Source: Aquabacterium sp. OR-4
GTDB lineage: Bacteria > Pseudomonadota > Gammaproteobacteria > Burkholderiales > Burkholderiaceae_C
Length of the DNA stretch: 64,000 bases
Assembly: GCF_025290835.2 (NCBI RefSeq)
Contig: NZ_JAOCQD020000002.1
Location: forward strand, 2,108,001 to 2,172,000
Direction: 5' to 3'
The position numbers and the translations under genes are program-made. Positions 43,776-57,400 of this stretch are shown here, one piece after another; the first letter of the stretch is position 1, and every line of letters starts with the position of its first letter. A model generated the notes under the pieces. The model ran no database searches. It saw only the letters and a program-made list of their open reading frames with translations, and had not been told where the DNA came from.

Positions 43776-43822
43776 GGGGTGGGGTCTCCCTGAAGAATGG
43801 CGTTGTGGTGTCGGTGCGGGGT

Positions 43823-44803
43823 TCAGTGCAGCTGCGACTCGAGCGCGGTGATGAACATCGCCGCCACGTCAAAGCCGGTCTGCTGCATGATCTCCTGAAA
43901 GCAGGTCGGGCTGGTGACGTTGACCTCGGTGAGGCTGTCGCCAATGATGTCCAGCCCCACCAGCAGCAGGCCGCGTGCGGCCAGTATCGGGCCCAGCGCC
44001 GCGGCGATCTCGCGGTCGCGCTCGGTCAGCGGCTGGGCCACGCCCTTGCCGCCGGCGGCCAGGTTGCCGCGGATCTCGCTGCCCTGCGGAATGCGTGCCA
44101 GGCTGTAGGGCACCGGCTCGCCGCCGATCAGCAGCACGCGCTTGTCGCCGTGCACGATGGCCGGCAGGTACTTCTGCACCATCACGCTCTGCGCGCCGTC
44201 GCGGTTGAGGGTCTCGGTGATGCTGCCCAGGTTCATGCCGTCGCTGCCCACGCGAAAGATGCCCATGCCGCCCATGCCGTCCAGCGGCTTCAGGATGATG
44301 TCCTGGTGCTCGGCATGGAAGGCCTTGATCGCGGCCGCGCTGCGCGTCACCAGCGTGGGCGCGATGAACTGCGCAAATTCCAGGATCGCCAGCTTTTCAG
44401 GATGGTCGCGCAGCGCCGCCGGGCGGTTGAACACGCGTGCGCCCTCGCGTTCGGCCTGGCTGAGCAGGTGGGTGGCGTAGAAGAACTCGCTGTCGAAGGG
44501 CGGGTCCTTGCGCATCACCACGGCATCGCAGTCGGCCAGGGCCAGCTCGGCCTGGGTGGCCACATCGAACCAGGCATCGCTGTGCACGGCGCTGGTCACC
44601 GGCGCGCTGGCAGCCTCGCCCTTGAGCGTGATGCAGCGCGCGCCGCGCGCCACCACGCGGGCGCCCTTCACCCACACCAGGTCGGCCGGCTCGCAGGCCC
44701 ACAGCTGGTGGCCGCGGCGCGCGGCCTCGCGCATCATCGCGAAAGTGGTGTCCTTGTAGGTCTTGAAGGTTTCCAGCGGGTCGGCAACGAACAGCAGCTT
44801 CAT
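43823..44803 (-). CDS. gshB: Glutathione synthetase
   Basis: This 326-residue ATP-grasp enzyme joins gamma-glutamylcysteine and glycine. It starts MKLLFVADPLETFKTYKDTT, typical of GshB, and shows VMRKDPPFDSEFFYATHLLS, IILKPLDGMGGMGIFRVG (ATP loop) and LLLVGLDIIGDSLTEVNVTS at the metal site. Length matches the proteobacterial enzyme. ATG 44803 is 20 bp after the BenE gene stop and 47 bp before frmA, so glutathione synthesis appears to be cotranscribed with the glutathione-dependent formaldehyde pathway. Confidence 0.97.
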   Translation of the reverse strand: MKLLFVADPLETFKTYKDTTFAMMREAARRGHQLWACEPADLVWVKGARVVARGARCITLKGEAASAPVTSAVHSDAWFDVATQAELALADCDAVVMRKDPPFDSEFFYATHLLSQAEREGARVFNRPAALRDHPEKLAILEFAQFIAPTLVTRSAAAIKAFHAEHQDIILKPLDGMGGMGIFRVGSDGMNLGSITETLNRDGAQSVMVQKYLPAIVHGDKRVLLIGGEPVPYSLARIPQGSEIRGNLAAGGKGVAQPLTERDREIAAALGPILAARGLLLVGLDIIGDSLTEVNVTSPTCFQEIMQQTGFDVAAMFITALESQLH

Positions 44804-44823
44804 GGCGGGCCTGTCAGGTGAAA

Positions 44824-46005
44824 TCAGCGAGCGGGCTTCCAGTGTTGCACGGCCATCGTGACGGCGCCGGCCACCACGCCCCAAAAGGCCGCGCCGATGC
44901 CGGCCATGCTGACGCCCGACAACGTGACCAGAAAAGTCATGGCAGCCGCGTCGCGGTGGCGCTCGTCGCGCAAGGCCGCGGCCAGGCCGCCGGCAATGGT
45001 GCCCAGCAGCGCCAGCCCGGCCACCGCCGCCACCAGCTCGCGCGGAAAGGCCGCAAACAGCCCCGCCACGGCGCCACCGGCCAGGCCCAGCAGCGTGTAG
45101 AAGATTCCGGCCACCACCGGCGCGGTGTAGCGCTTGGCGGCATCGGCATGGGCCTCGGGGCTCATGCAGATGGCCGCGGTGATGGCCGCCAGGTTGATCG
45201 CAAAGCAGCCGAAGGGTGCCAGCACCAGCGTGACCAGGCCGGTGGCGGTGGTCACCGGCGACACCGGCACCGCATAACCCGCGGCGCGCTGGGCCGCCAC
45301 GCCCGGCAGGTTCTGCGAGGCCATGGTGACGATGAACAGCGGCAGTGCCACACCCACCAGCGTGGCCGGGTTGAACTGCGGCGTCACCCACACCGGCGTG
45401 GCCCAGGCGCCATGCAGGGCCGCGCCCAGCGCCGCCCCGTCCAGCCGGCCCTGCAGCGCGGCCAGCACCACACCGGCCAGCAACACGCCCGGCACCGCGT
45501 AGCGCGGCCACCAGCGCCGCCCGGCCAGAAAGGCGCCGGCCATCACCAGCACCAGCGCGGGTGAGCTGCGCACCGCCAGCACCGCGTCGAGCCCGAAGCG
45601 GGTGAGCACGCCGGCCAGCAGCGCCGCGGCCACGGCCATCGGCACCTTGTCCATCACGCGCTCGAACAGGCCGCTCACGCCGGCCAGGATGATCAGCAGC
45701 GCGCAGACGATGAAGGCCCCGGTGGCCTCGGCCAGGCCCACGCCCTGGGTGGCGGCCAGCAGCGCCGCACCCGGCGTGCACCAGGCGGTGAGCACCGGCA
45801 TGCGCCAGCGCAGGCTCAGGCCCACGCAGCTGATGCCCATGGCCAGGCCCAGGGCCCACATCCAGCTGGCCGTTTGCGCGGCGCTGGCGCCCAGCGCCTG
45901 CGCGGCCTGGAAGACGATGGCCACCGAGCTGGTGTAGCCCACCAGCACGGCCACGAAGCCGGCCACCACGGCCGGCAGGGACAGATCACTCAGAAATCGG
46001 CGCAT
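44824..46005 (-). CDS. benE: BenE-family benzoate/aromatic acid:H+ symporter
   Basis: This 393-residue membrane protein has about twelve hydrophobic segments and matches the BenE family of proton-coupled benzoate carriers. Typical parts are LPAVVAGFVAVLVGYTSSVA, VLTAWCTPGAALLAATQGVG and FIVTMASQNLPGVAAQRAAG. ATG 46005 starts the recognisable sequence; the open frame upstream to 46128 is not family-like. It lies 20 bp before gshB on the same strand. No benzoate dioxygenase gene is nearby, so the ligand may be another aromatic acid. Confidence 0.9.
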   Translation of the reverse strand: MRRFLSDLSLPAVVAGFVAVLVGYTSSVAIVFQAAQALGASAAQTASWMWALGLAMGISCVGLSLRWRMPVLTAWCTPGAALLAATQGVGLAEATGAFIVCALLIILAGVSGLFERVMDKVPMAVAAALLAGVLTRFGLDAVLAVRSSPALVLVMAGAFLAGRRWWPRYAVPGVLLAGVVLAALQGRLDGAALGAALHGAWATPVWVTPQFNPATLVGVALPLFIVTMASQNLPGVAAQRAAGYAVPVSPVTTATGLVTLVLAPFGCFAINLAAITAAICMSPEAHADAAKRYTAPVVAGIFYTLLGLAGGAVAGLFAAFPRELVAAVAGLALLGTIAGGLAAALRDERHRDAAAMTFLVTLSGVSMAGIGAAFWGVVAGAVTMAVQHWKPAR

Positions 46006-46126
46006 GGCCGGCAGGATAGCGGCGCGCCCGCCGGCCGCCGCACCGGCACGCCCCCGTCCCTCTGTTGAAGGACGCCTTTGCGCGATCAGCGGCGCCGTGA
46101 GGTCGCGGCCGCACGCGGCGGCATGC

Positions 46127-46157
46127 AAAAAGGGCTGCCCGCAGGCAGCCCTTTTTT
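46127..46157. terminator. Two-way intrinsic terminator after amtB
   Basis: GGGCTGCC-CGCA-GGCAGCCC (46132-46151) is a perfect 8-bp stem flanked by A5 at 46127-46131 and T6 at 46152-46157, so both strands show the stem plus U-run of an intrinsic terminator. It ends the minus-strand amtB transcript about 50 bp after its stop and separates it from benE. Confidence 0.9.
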
Positions 46158-46204
46158 CTTCTAGCGCGTGACGCCGGCCGGGCTGGCTGCCCGGCCGCAG
46201 GCGA

Positions 46205-47734
46205 TCACTTGCTGTACGCCGTCTCGCCGTGCGAGCTGATGTCCAGACCTTCGCGCTCTTCTTCCTCGGTGACGCGCAGGCCGATCACCAGGTCGACGAT
46301 CTTGAACGAGACCGCGGCCACCACCGCCGACCACACCACGGTCAGCAGCACGCCCTTCAGCTGGATCCACACCTGGGCACCGATCGGGTTGGAGCCCACG
46401 GTGGCGGTGACCCAGTCGGTCACCAGGCCCGGGCCGCCCAGATCCTGCGTGTTGAACACGCCGGTCAGCAGGGCACCCACGATGCCGCCCACGCCGTGCA
46501 CGCCGAACACGTCCAGCGAGTCATCGGCGCCCAGCATCTTCTTCAGGCTGTGCACGCCCCACAGGCAGGCGAAGCCGGAGACGAAGCCGATCACGATGGC
46601 GCCCATCAGGCCCACGTTACCGGCGGCCGGGGTGATGGCCACCAGGCCGGCCACGGCACCCGAGGCTGCACCCAGCATCGAAGCCTTGCCGCGCAGCATG
46701 GCCTCGCCCAGGCTCCAGGCCAGCACCGCGGCGGCGGTGGCGGTGAAGGTGTTCATGAAGGCCAGGATGGCCGAGTTGCCGGCTTCCAGCGCCGAGCCGG
46801 CGTTGAAGCCGAACCAGCCCACCCACAGCAGCGAGGCACCCACCATGGTCAGCGGCAGGCTGTGCGGTGCCATGGCTTCACGGCCATAACCCACGCGCTT
46901 GCCGATCATGAAGGCACCCACCAGGCCGGCCACGGCGGCGTTGATGTGCACCACGGTGCCGCCGGCAAAGTCCAGCGCGCCCCATTGCCAGATCAGGCCG
47001 GCCTTGGCGTTCATGGCGTCAACCACGTCCTTGCTGGCGTAGGCGTCGGGGCCCATCCAGTACCAGACCATGTGCGCGATCGGCGCGTAGCTGAAGGTGA
47101 ACCACAGCGCCGAGAACAGCAGCACGGCCGAGAACTTGATGCGCTCGGCAAAGGCGCCCACGATCAGGCAGCAGGTGATGCCGGCAAACGTGGCCTGGAA
47201 GGCAGCGAACAGCAGCTCGGGGATGTAGACGCCCTTGCTGAAGGTGGCGGCCATCGCGAAGGTGCCGGCCGCGGGGTCGAACACGCCCTTCAGGAACAGC
47301 CGGTCGAAGCCGCCGATGTAGGCATTGCCCTCGGTGAAGGCCAGGCTGTAGCCGTAGATGGCCCACAGCACGACGATCAGCGAGAAGGTCACCATCACCT
47401 GCATCAGCACCGACAGGATGTTCTTGCTGCGCACCAGGCCGCCGTAGAACAGGGCCAGGCCGGGGATCGTCATCATGATCACCAGCAGGGTGGACACCAG
47501 CATCCAGGCGTTGTCGCCCTTGTTGGCCACGGGGGCCGCAGCGGCAGGCGCCGAGGCGGCTTCGGCCGTTGCAGCGGCGGCCGGGGCCAGCGCGGCGGCC
47601 GGTGCGGCATCGGCCGGGGCCGAAGCGACGGCGGGCGCCGCCGGCGCGGAGGCCGCGGCGTCTTGCGCCAGCGACCCGCCCGCAAAGCCCAGGACCGCGA
47701 GGCCCAGGGCGAGTGAAGCAAACAGCTTTCTCAT
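46205..47734 (-). CDS. amtB: Ammonium transporter AmtB
   Basis: This 509-residue protein is an AmtB channel for ammonium. A signal peptide (LFASLALGLAVLGFAGGSLA) is followed by a long periplasmic Ala/Pro-rich segment (about residues 25-72) before the first channel helix. Core motifs are AWMLVSTLLVIMMTIPGLAL, FYGGLVRSKN, GALDFAGGTVVHINAAVAGL with the pore His, and DVFGVHGVGGIVGALLTGVF with the second His. The C-terminal cytoplasmic tail (LRVTEEEEREGLDISSHGET) is the GlnK-interacting region. It lies downstream of glnK. ATG 47734 has no strong ribosome-binding site. Confidence 0.97.
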   Translation of the reverse strand: MRKLFASLALGLAVLGFAGGSLAQDAAASAPAAPAVASAPADAAPAAALAPAAAATAEAASAPAAAAPVANKGDNAWMLVSTLLVIMMTIPGLALFYGGLVRSKNILSVLMQVMVTFSLIVVLWAIYGYSLAFTEGNAYIGGFDRLFLKGVFDPAAGTFAMAATFSKGVYIPELLFAAFQATFAGITCCLIVGAFAERIKFSAVLLFSALWFTFSYAPIAHMVWYWMGPDAYASKDVVDAMNAKAGLIWQWGALDFAGGTVVHINAAVAGLVGAFMIGKRVGYGREAMAPHSLPLTMVGASLLWVGWFGFNAGSALEAGNSAILAFMNTFTATAAAVLAWSLGEAMLRGKASMLGAASGAVAGLVAITPAAGNVGLMGAIVIGFVSGFACLWGVHSLKKMLGADDSLDVFGVHGVGGIVGALLTGVFNTQDLGGPGLVTDWVTATVGSNPIGAQVWIQLKGVLLTVVWSAVVAAVSFKIVDLVIGLRVTEEEEREGLDISSHGETAYSK

Positions 47735-47780
47735 GATGGCATGTCTTTCGTGGAGGTTCTCTTGCCGGATGAGGGGCGCC

Positions 47781-47846
47781 TCAGGCCCAGGTGGCACAGC
47801 CACTGGGCCTGACCCCCGCGGGGGCGGGATGGGCGCAGCCCGTCCC
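47781..47846 (-). repeat. Three consecutive hairpins between glnK and amtB
   Basis: In the 121-bp gap lie TCAGGCCCAG and CTGGGCCTGA-type arms (47781-47812, with an inner GTGGC-ACA-GCCAC), then CCCCC-GC-GGGGG (47813-47824), then GGGATGGGC-GCA-GCCCGTCCC (47826-47846, one wobble pair). No T-run follows. The set would fold strongly in the operon transcript and could lower amtB relative to glnK. The middle palindrome resembles that at 14560-14573. Confidence 0.6.
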
Positions 47847-47855
47847 TGGGGGCGC

Positions 47856-48212
<357 letters not shown>

Positions 48213-48974
48213 TCAGAAGTTGTACTTGACGCCGACGACCAGCGCCGCCTTGCCCAGGAACTTGGTGCTGTTGGCGTTGGCGCCCGGCACGTAGAAGCTC
48301 TTGTTGGCATCGGTGCCCACGATCGCGATGCTGGGCACCACGCCGCTGAAGTCCTTGCTCAGGGTCAGCGAGTAGTCGGTGTACGAGGCGTTGGCGATGT
48401 CGATCACCTTCTGGTAGCCGATGTGCGGCGTGAGCATCAGGCCACCACCCACGTCGAAGCCGGCGCTGATGTCGAGGTAGTAGCTGCCCTTGCTGTCCTT
48501 GCCGGCGGCGTAGTCGTAGTTGCCGAACAGGTTGGTCAGCGCGTACGACAGCTTGGCGGTGGCCGGGCCGAAGGTCAGTGCGCCATACGCCTCGGTGGTG
48601 TTGGGGTTCTTGTAGACGGTGTTCCAGCTGGCGCTGGTGGCGCTGGGGTACCAGTACTGCAGCAGGCCCACGTCAAAGGCCAGGTCCTTCGCGATCTCGC
48701 CCTTGTAGCCGCCGTACAGGTCGATCTCGACATCGGAGCCGCCGCCCGGCACGTCCTTGATCCACTTGATCGTGGAGCCCCAGGCACCCATGTAGAAACC
48801 GCCGGCGGTGAAGTCGACGCCACCTTGCAGCGCGGGCTTCAGGCGCGTCTGCGAGATGCCGCGGTAACGGTAGTCGCTGACAGCGCCAACGTTGAAGGCC
48901 AGGTCGGCGTACGAAGCGGTGGGCAGGGCCATGGCGGCCAGGGCAGCCGAGACGGCGAGCAGCGTTTTCTTCAT
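48213..48974 (-). CDS. TorF-family putative outer-membrane porin
   Basis: This 253-residue protein has a signal peptide (LLAVSAALAAMALPTASYAD) and a beta-rich mature part starting LAFNVGAVSDYRYRGISQTR, the hallmark of the TIGR02001/TorF family, with alternating strands and a C-terminal Phe (VVGVKYNF) typical of outer-membrane barrels. It is the first gene of the operon, 18 bp upstream of glnK, and follows a sigma-54 promoter. A role in ammonium or small nitrogen-compound entry under nitrogen limitation is likely from context but not shown. Confidence 0.9.
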   Translation of the reverse strand: MKKTLLAVSAALAAMALPTASYADLAFNVGAVSDYRYRGISQTRLKPALQGGVDFTAGGFYMGAWGSTIKWIKDVPGGGSDVEIDLYGGYKGEIAKDLAFDVGLLQYWYPSATSASWNTVYKNPNTTEAYGALTFGPATAKLSYALTNLFGNYDYAAGKDSKGSYYLDISAGFDVGGGLMLTPHIGYQKVIDIANASYTDYSLTLSKDFSGVVPSIAIVGTDANKSFYVPGANANSTKFLGKAALVVGVKYNF

Positions 48975-49027
48975 GTCTGTTGACTCCGCGGGGAATGGTT
49001 TATGGGTTGAGCGATCCGGTAGGTTTC

Positions 49028-49043
49028 TGCAGCTTTTGTGCCA
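49028..49043 (-). promoter_or_regulatory. Sigma-54 promoter of torF-glnK-amtB
   Basis: Reading the minus strand, TGGCAC (49043-49038), AAAAG and CTGCA (49032-49028) match the -24/-12 consensus TGGCACR-N4-TTGCW with the critical GG and GC correctly spaced; only the first T of the -12 element differs. The start would be near 49017, giving a leader of about 43 bases to the porin ATG. Sigma-54 control of glnK-amtB is well established in proteobacteria. Confidence 0.8.
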
Positions 49044-49155
49044 AGGGCAGCACCCCGGCCACGGCCGGTGCAGCACGCCAGCGGGCGCCCCAAGCCGGTG
49101 TGCACAACCCGGAATGCAGCATTTGCCCGCACCGACATGGCGCAAATCCACCTGG

Positions 49156-49172
49156 CGCACTGATGTGGTGCG
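49156..49172 (-). promoter_or_regulatory. Candidate NtrC enhancer site
   Basis: CGCAC-TGATGTG-GTGCG is a 17-bp dyad with the 5-7-5 spacing of NtrC sites (consensus TGCAC-N7-GTGCA). It lies about 115-130 bp upstream of the sigma-54 promoter, a normal enhancer distance, and 70 bp upstream of the divergent comM start. A weaker TGTGCACA-centred site lies near 49099-49106. Confidence 0.6.
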
Positions 49173-49241
49173 TTGAATTCACCAGTTCAAGGGACGCGCA
49201 CAATCCATTCACCCCCGAATGGCACCAGGAGGAGCACCACG

Positions 49242-50789
<1,548 letters not shown>

Positions 50790-50804
50790 GGCGGGTGCCC
50801 GGCC

Positions 50805-53555
<2,751 letters not shown>

Positions 53556-53584
53556 GGCGGGCAGCGGCAGGTCTCAGGGCAAGC

Positions 53585-53614
53585 AAAAAGCCGCCCGGCT
53601 CACCCTGGACGGCT
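53585..53614 (-). terminator. Intrinsic terminator between riboswitch and metH
   Basis: On the minus strand AGCCGTCC (53614-53607) and GGGCGGCT (53596-53589) form an 8-bp stem (one G-U pair) with a 10-base loop, followed by a U-run (53589-53585). The loop sequence GGGTGAGC (53605-53598) is perfectly complementary to GCTCACCC (53636-53629) at the 3' end of the riboswitch, so the two structures compete. Confidence 0.8.
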
Positions 53615-53629
53615 GCAGATACAGCGTGG

Positions 53630-53733
53630 GGTGAGCGCCGTTGCCTGGCGCAGGCCCGGGCGGGCACCACGCCGTCCCGAGCCTGGCGGCGCGCCTGATG
53701 CATGATCGGGCCGCCGTCGCAACGCTCCTCGGG
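53630..53733 (-). promoter_or_regulatory. S-adenosylhomocysteine (SAH) riboswitch
   Basis: The minus strand shows the SAH-riboswitch blocks in order: CCGAGGAGCGTTGCGAC (53733-53716 region), a GGCGG/CCGCC stem P2, the pseudoknot partner GCCAGGCTCGG, a variable hairpin, and AACGGCGCTCACC (53642-53630). P1 pairs GAGCG with CGCTC and GTTGC with GCAAC; the pseudoknot pairs CCGAG with CTCGG. SAH riboswitches control ahcY and methionine-cycle genes in proteobacteria, consistent with the metH gene downstream. Coordinates are approximate at the ends. Confidence 0.87.
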
Positions 53734-53824
53734 AAGAGCCCGCATTGTACGGATGGGCCAATCCCGACGTTTGCACGAGCAGCCGGGTGGCGGTCGGGCA
53801 TCTCGGCCCGCTAGACTGACGGGC

Positions 53825-54424
53825 ATGAACCTTCGCGTGTCGGAGCGGCCCATGGGATACACCTTGCAAAAGCCTCGCATGACGGCCGAGGAGTACCTGG
53901 CCTGGGACGCCGGGCAGACCGAGAAGACCGAATTCATCGCGGGCGAGGTGTTTGCGATGGCGGGGGGTGAAGATCGCAATGCCACCGTGGCCGGCAATCT
54001 CTACATCGCTTTGCGCCATCACCTTGGCGGCAGCCCCTGCCGTGTCTACGGCAGCGACGTCAAGCTGCGCGTCGAAACCGCCGACTGCTTCTTCTACCCC
54101 GACCTGATGGTGACCTGCAGCGCCAATGACCTGGCCGACCGCCTGATCAAGCGCGAGCCGGTGCTGGTGGCCGAGGTGCTGTCGCGCTCCACCGGCGCCT
54201 ACGACCGTGGCGACAAGTTCGCCGCCTACCGCCAACTGCCCAGCCTGCGCGAATACCTGCTGGTGGATGTGGACCGCCAGCGCTGCGACCTGTTCCGCAA
54301 GGGCGCCGACGGCCTGTGGGTACTGCACCCCAGCGAGGCCAGCGAGCCGGTGCACCTGGCCAGCGTGGATCTGGTGCTGCCACCCGAGGTGCTGTGGGCC
54401 GATCTGGAGCCGGCGGCCGGCTGA
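53825..54424 (+). CDS. Uma2-family putative endonuclease
   Basis: This 199-residue protein has the Uma2/DUF820 fold, a PD-(D/E)xK nuclease-like domain of unknown role. MTAEEYLAWDAGQTEKTEFI (near residue 19) and FIAGEVFAMAGG begin the fold; FFYPDLMVTC gives the PD motif and VLVAEVLSRSTGAYDRGDKF provides the catalytic Glu and Lys region. It is the only plus-strand gene in this part, between the SAH riboswitch and the SNF2 gene. ATG 53852 is an alternative start. It could be part of a mobile or defence-associated cargo; nothing adjacent proves it. Confidence 0.87.
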   Translation: MNLRVSERPMGYTLQKPRMTAEEYLAWDAGQTEKTEFIAGEVFAMAGGEDRNATVAGNLYIALRHHLGGSPCRVYGSDVKLRVETADCFFYPDLMVTCSANDLADRLIKREPVLVAEVLSRSTGAYDRGDKFAAYRQLPSLREYLLVDVDRQRCDLFRKGADGLWVLHPSEASEPVHLASVDLVLPPEVLWADLEPAAG

Positions 54425-54469
54425 GCGCAGGCCCCGATCGCCATCGGGCGCACCCGCGAACGCCGCCGC

Positions 54470-57400
54470 TCAGCCGCGCAACAGCGCCAGCATGGCCTCG
54501 GCGTCGATCACCGCGCCGGCCGCATCCTGGCCTTCCAGCAGGCCGTCGGCCAGCGCGCGCTTGTCGTGGTGCAGGGCCACGATGCGCTCTTCCACCGAGC
54601 CGGCCAGCACCAGGCGGTAGACGGTGACCGGGCGCTGCTGGCCCATGCGGTGGGCGCGGCCGCTGGCCTGGTCTTCGGCGGCGGGGTTCCACCAGGGGTC
54701 GGCAATGATCACGTAGTCGGCCGCGGTGAGGTTCAGGCCGAAGCCGCCGGCCTTCAGGCTGATCAAAAACACCGCGCCCTCGCCGCGCTGGAAGGCCGCC
54801 ACGCGCTGCGCGCGCTGCGGTGCCGGCGTGCTGCCGTCCAGGCGCTGGAAGGGCACGCCGCAGGCCTGCAGGCGCTCGCCGATGCGGTCGAGAAAATCGG
54901 TGAACTGGCTGAACAGCAGGGCCTGGTGGCGGCCCTCCACCAGCTCGAGCACCAGCGATTCGATGGCCTGCAGCTTGGCGCCGCCCTGCTGCAGGCCCTC
55001 GTCGGCCAGTTCGGGCAGCACCAGGCGCGGATCACACGCGGCGCGGCGCAGGCGGGTGAGCTCGGCCAGCACCTGCACCGCGGCGTGGCCGCCGCTCTTG
55101 GCGGCCTGGCTGACGCGCTCCACCGCGTCGCGGCGCAGGGCCTCGGTGAGCGCGCGCTCGGCGTCGCCGGCCTCGATGCGGTGAACGATCTCGGTGCGCG
55201 GCGGCAGGTCGTCGAGCACCTGCGCCTTGGTGCGGCGCAGGATGAAGGGCGCCACCAGGCGCCTGAGCCGGGCCTGTGCCGCGGCATCGCGCTGGCGCTC
55301 GATGAGGTTGGCAAAACGCTCGTTGAAGCGCTGCGCATTGCCCAGCAGGCCGGGGTTGAGCAGGTTCATCAGCGACCACAGGTCGGCCAGGCGGTTTTCC
55401 ACCGGCGTGCCGCTGAGCGCCAGGCGCGCGCCGGCCTTCAGCTCGGCCACGGCCTTGGCGCGTTGGGTGGCCGCGTTTTTCAGCGCCTGGGCTTCGTCCA
55501 GCACCAGGCTGCCCCAATCGGTGGGCGTGAAGGCGTCGATGTCGCGCAGCAGCAGGCCGTAGCTGGTGAGCACCACGTCGCCCGGCGCCAGATCGGCCAG
55601 CGCGGCCTCGCGCTCGGTGGCGTGGTCGCGCACGCGCAGGCCGGGGGCGAAGCGCGCCGCCTCGGCGGCCCAGTTGGCCACCACCGAGGTGGGCGCCACC
55701 ACCAGGGCCGGGCCCTCGGCCTGGCGGTACAGCAGCAGGGCCAGGGTCTGCAGGGTCTTGCCCAGGCCCATGTCATCGGCCAGCACCACGCCAAAGCCGG
55801 CGGCCGTGCGCCGCACCAGCCAGGCAAAGCCGTCGGCCTGGTAGGGCCGCAGCGAGGCCTGCAGCGCGGGCGGCACCTGGGGCTCCAGCGCCGCGGCATG
55901 GGCCAGGGCCGTCACGCGCTGCTGCCAGGCGCTGTCGCCGGCCGGCGCGCGGCCATCGGCCGTGGCCAGCGCGTCGGCCAGCCAGCCGGCGGCGGCGGCG
56001 GGCAGCTGCACGCCGTCATCCTGCGCGGCGGCCTTGCGGCCCTTGGCCGAGCCGGGCGCGGGCGCGGCCTCGGCCAGCGCCGCCAGGTCGGCCAGCTGCT
56101 GGCGCAGCCGGTCGGTCAGCGCCAGCCAGGCGTTCTCGGCCAGCGGCAGGTAGCGGCTGCCACGCGATTCATTCACCAGCGTGAGCAGCTGGCGCAGGCT
56201 GAGCACGGTGCGGTCGTCGACCTTCAGCGTGGCGTCCAGGCCCAGCCAGTCGCGCCCGCCGGTCTTGACCACGGCCTGCAGCTGCGCCTCGGCCGGGGCG
56301 ATGACGCGCAGCGGCTGGCCCTGCGGCCACTCCAGCGCCACCACGGCCACATGGCGGCCGAGGGTCTCGATGGCCTGCAGCGCCTGCTGCGGATCGGCGA
56401 TGTGCCAGCCGCACAGGCCGGGCTGGGCCTGCGGATCGTCCAGGAAGGGCAGGCCTTCGGCCAGCGCGGCCAGGTGGGCGCTTTCGGCGGCCAGATCGCG
56501 CGTGGCGGCCCAGGTTTCGCCACCCTGCTGTGCCACCCAGCGCAGCCGGCCATCGCCCGGCGGCAGCAGCGGGCCCACGTCGGCCCCCAGGGCGTGGAAG
56601 GGCCGCACCGCCAGGCGCACCTGCAGCGTGCCGCCGCGTGGCGTGAGCTGGGCCACCAGGCGCGATTCGGCCGCCAGCGCGCGCCCGGCCGTGGCCTCGC
56701 TGTGCACGGTGAAGTGGCCGGCCAGCGCACGCAGCGCGGCGGCCAGCTCGGCCTGCGCACTGGCCGGCGCCGCCCAGGGCTGGCGCGACAGCTCGAGCAC
56801 ACGGCGGTGCGCGGGCGAGAGCTGCAGCAACCGCGCGCGGTCGGGGCCGTCGCGCACGATGCGCACGGCGTCGCGGCGCGCGGCTTCTTCCTCGTGCTTG
56901 ACGCCGTCCCATTGGTGGTCGAGCGCGGGCGGCGCCTCGTGCGCGCTGCCCAGCTCGAGCACCTGCAGGCGGTAGCACTCGCTGCCATCGGCGGCGCGCT
57001 CGCGGCGCATTTCCACCGTGGGCCGGCCTTCTTCCAGCATCACCGGCTGCTCGGGTGCATCGGCCAGCGCCAGGTCGGGGTGGCCCACCAGGGCCAGCAC
57101 GGCGGCAGCCAGGTCGAGCCACTGCAGGCGGCGGTTCCAGTCGGCCTGGCGCAGGCAGCGGGCCACGGCGGCGTCGCGCGCGTCCAAGCGGGTGGCCTTC
57201 TTCAGCGTGGCCAGGCCCAGCGGCTTGCCCTTGACCGCGCCGCGCCCGCCCTTGGCCGGGGCACCGCGCTCGAAGGCCTGCAGGTCGTGCGGACGGCCGG
57301 CGGCGTCGAGCGTCAAGCGCCAGTGCAGCGGGGCGGCGGCGCCGCTGGCCGTGGCAGCCGCCGGGGTGTCGAGTGCGGCAATGGCGGCCAGGGCCTCGCG

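Noticed and set aside
49050..49071. GCACC and GGTGC pair as an NtrC site
   Set aside because: The half-sites are 12 bp apart, giving a 22-bp span instead of the 17 bp of NtrC sites; the dyad at 49156-49172 fits better.
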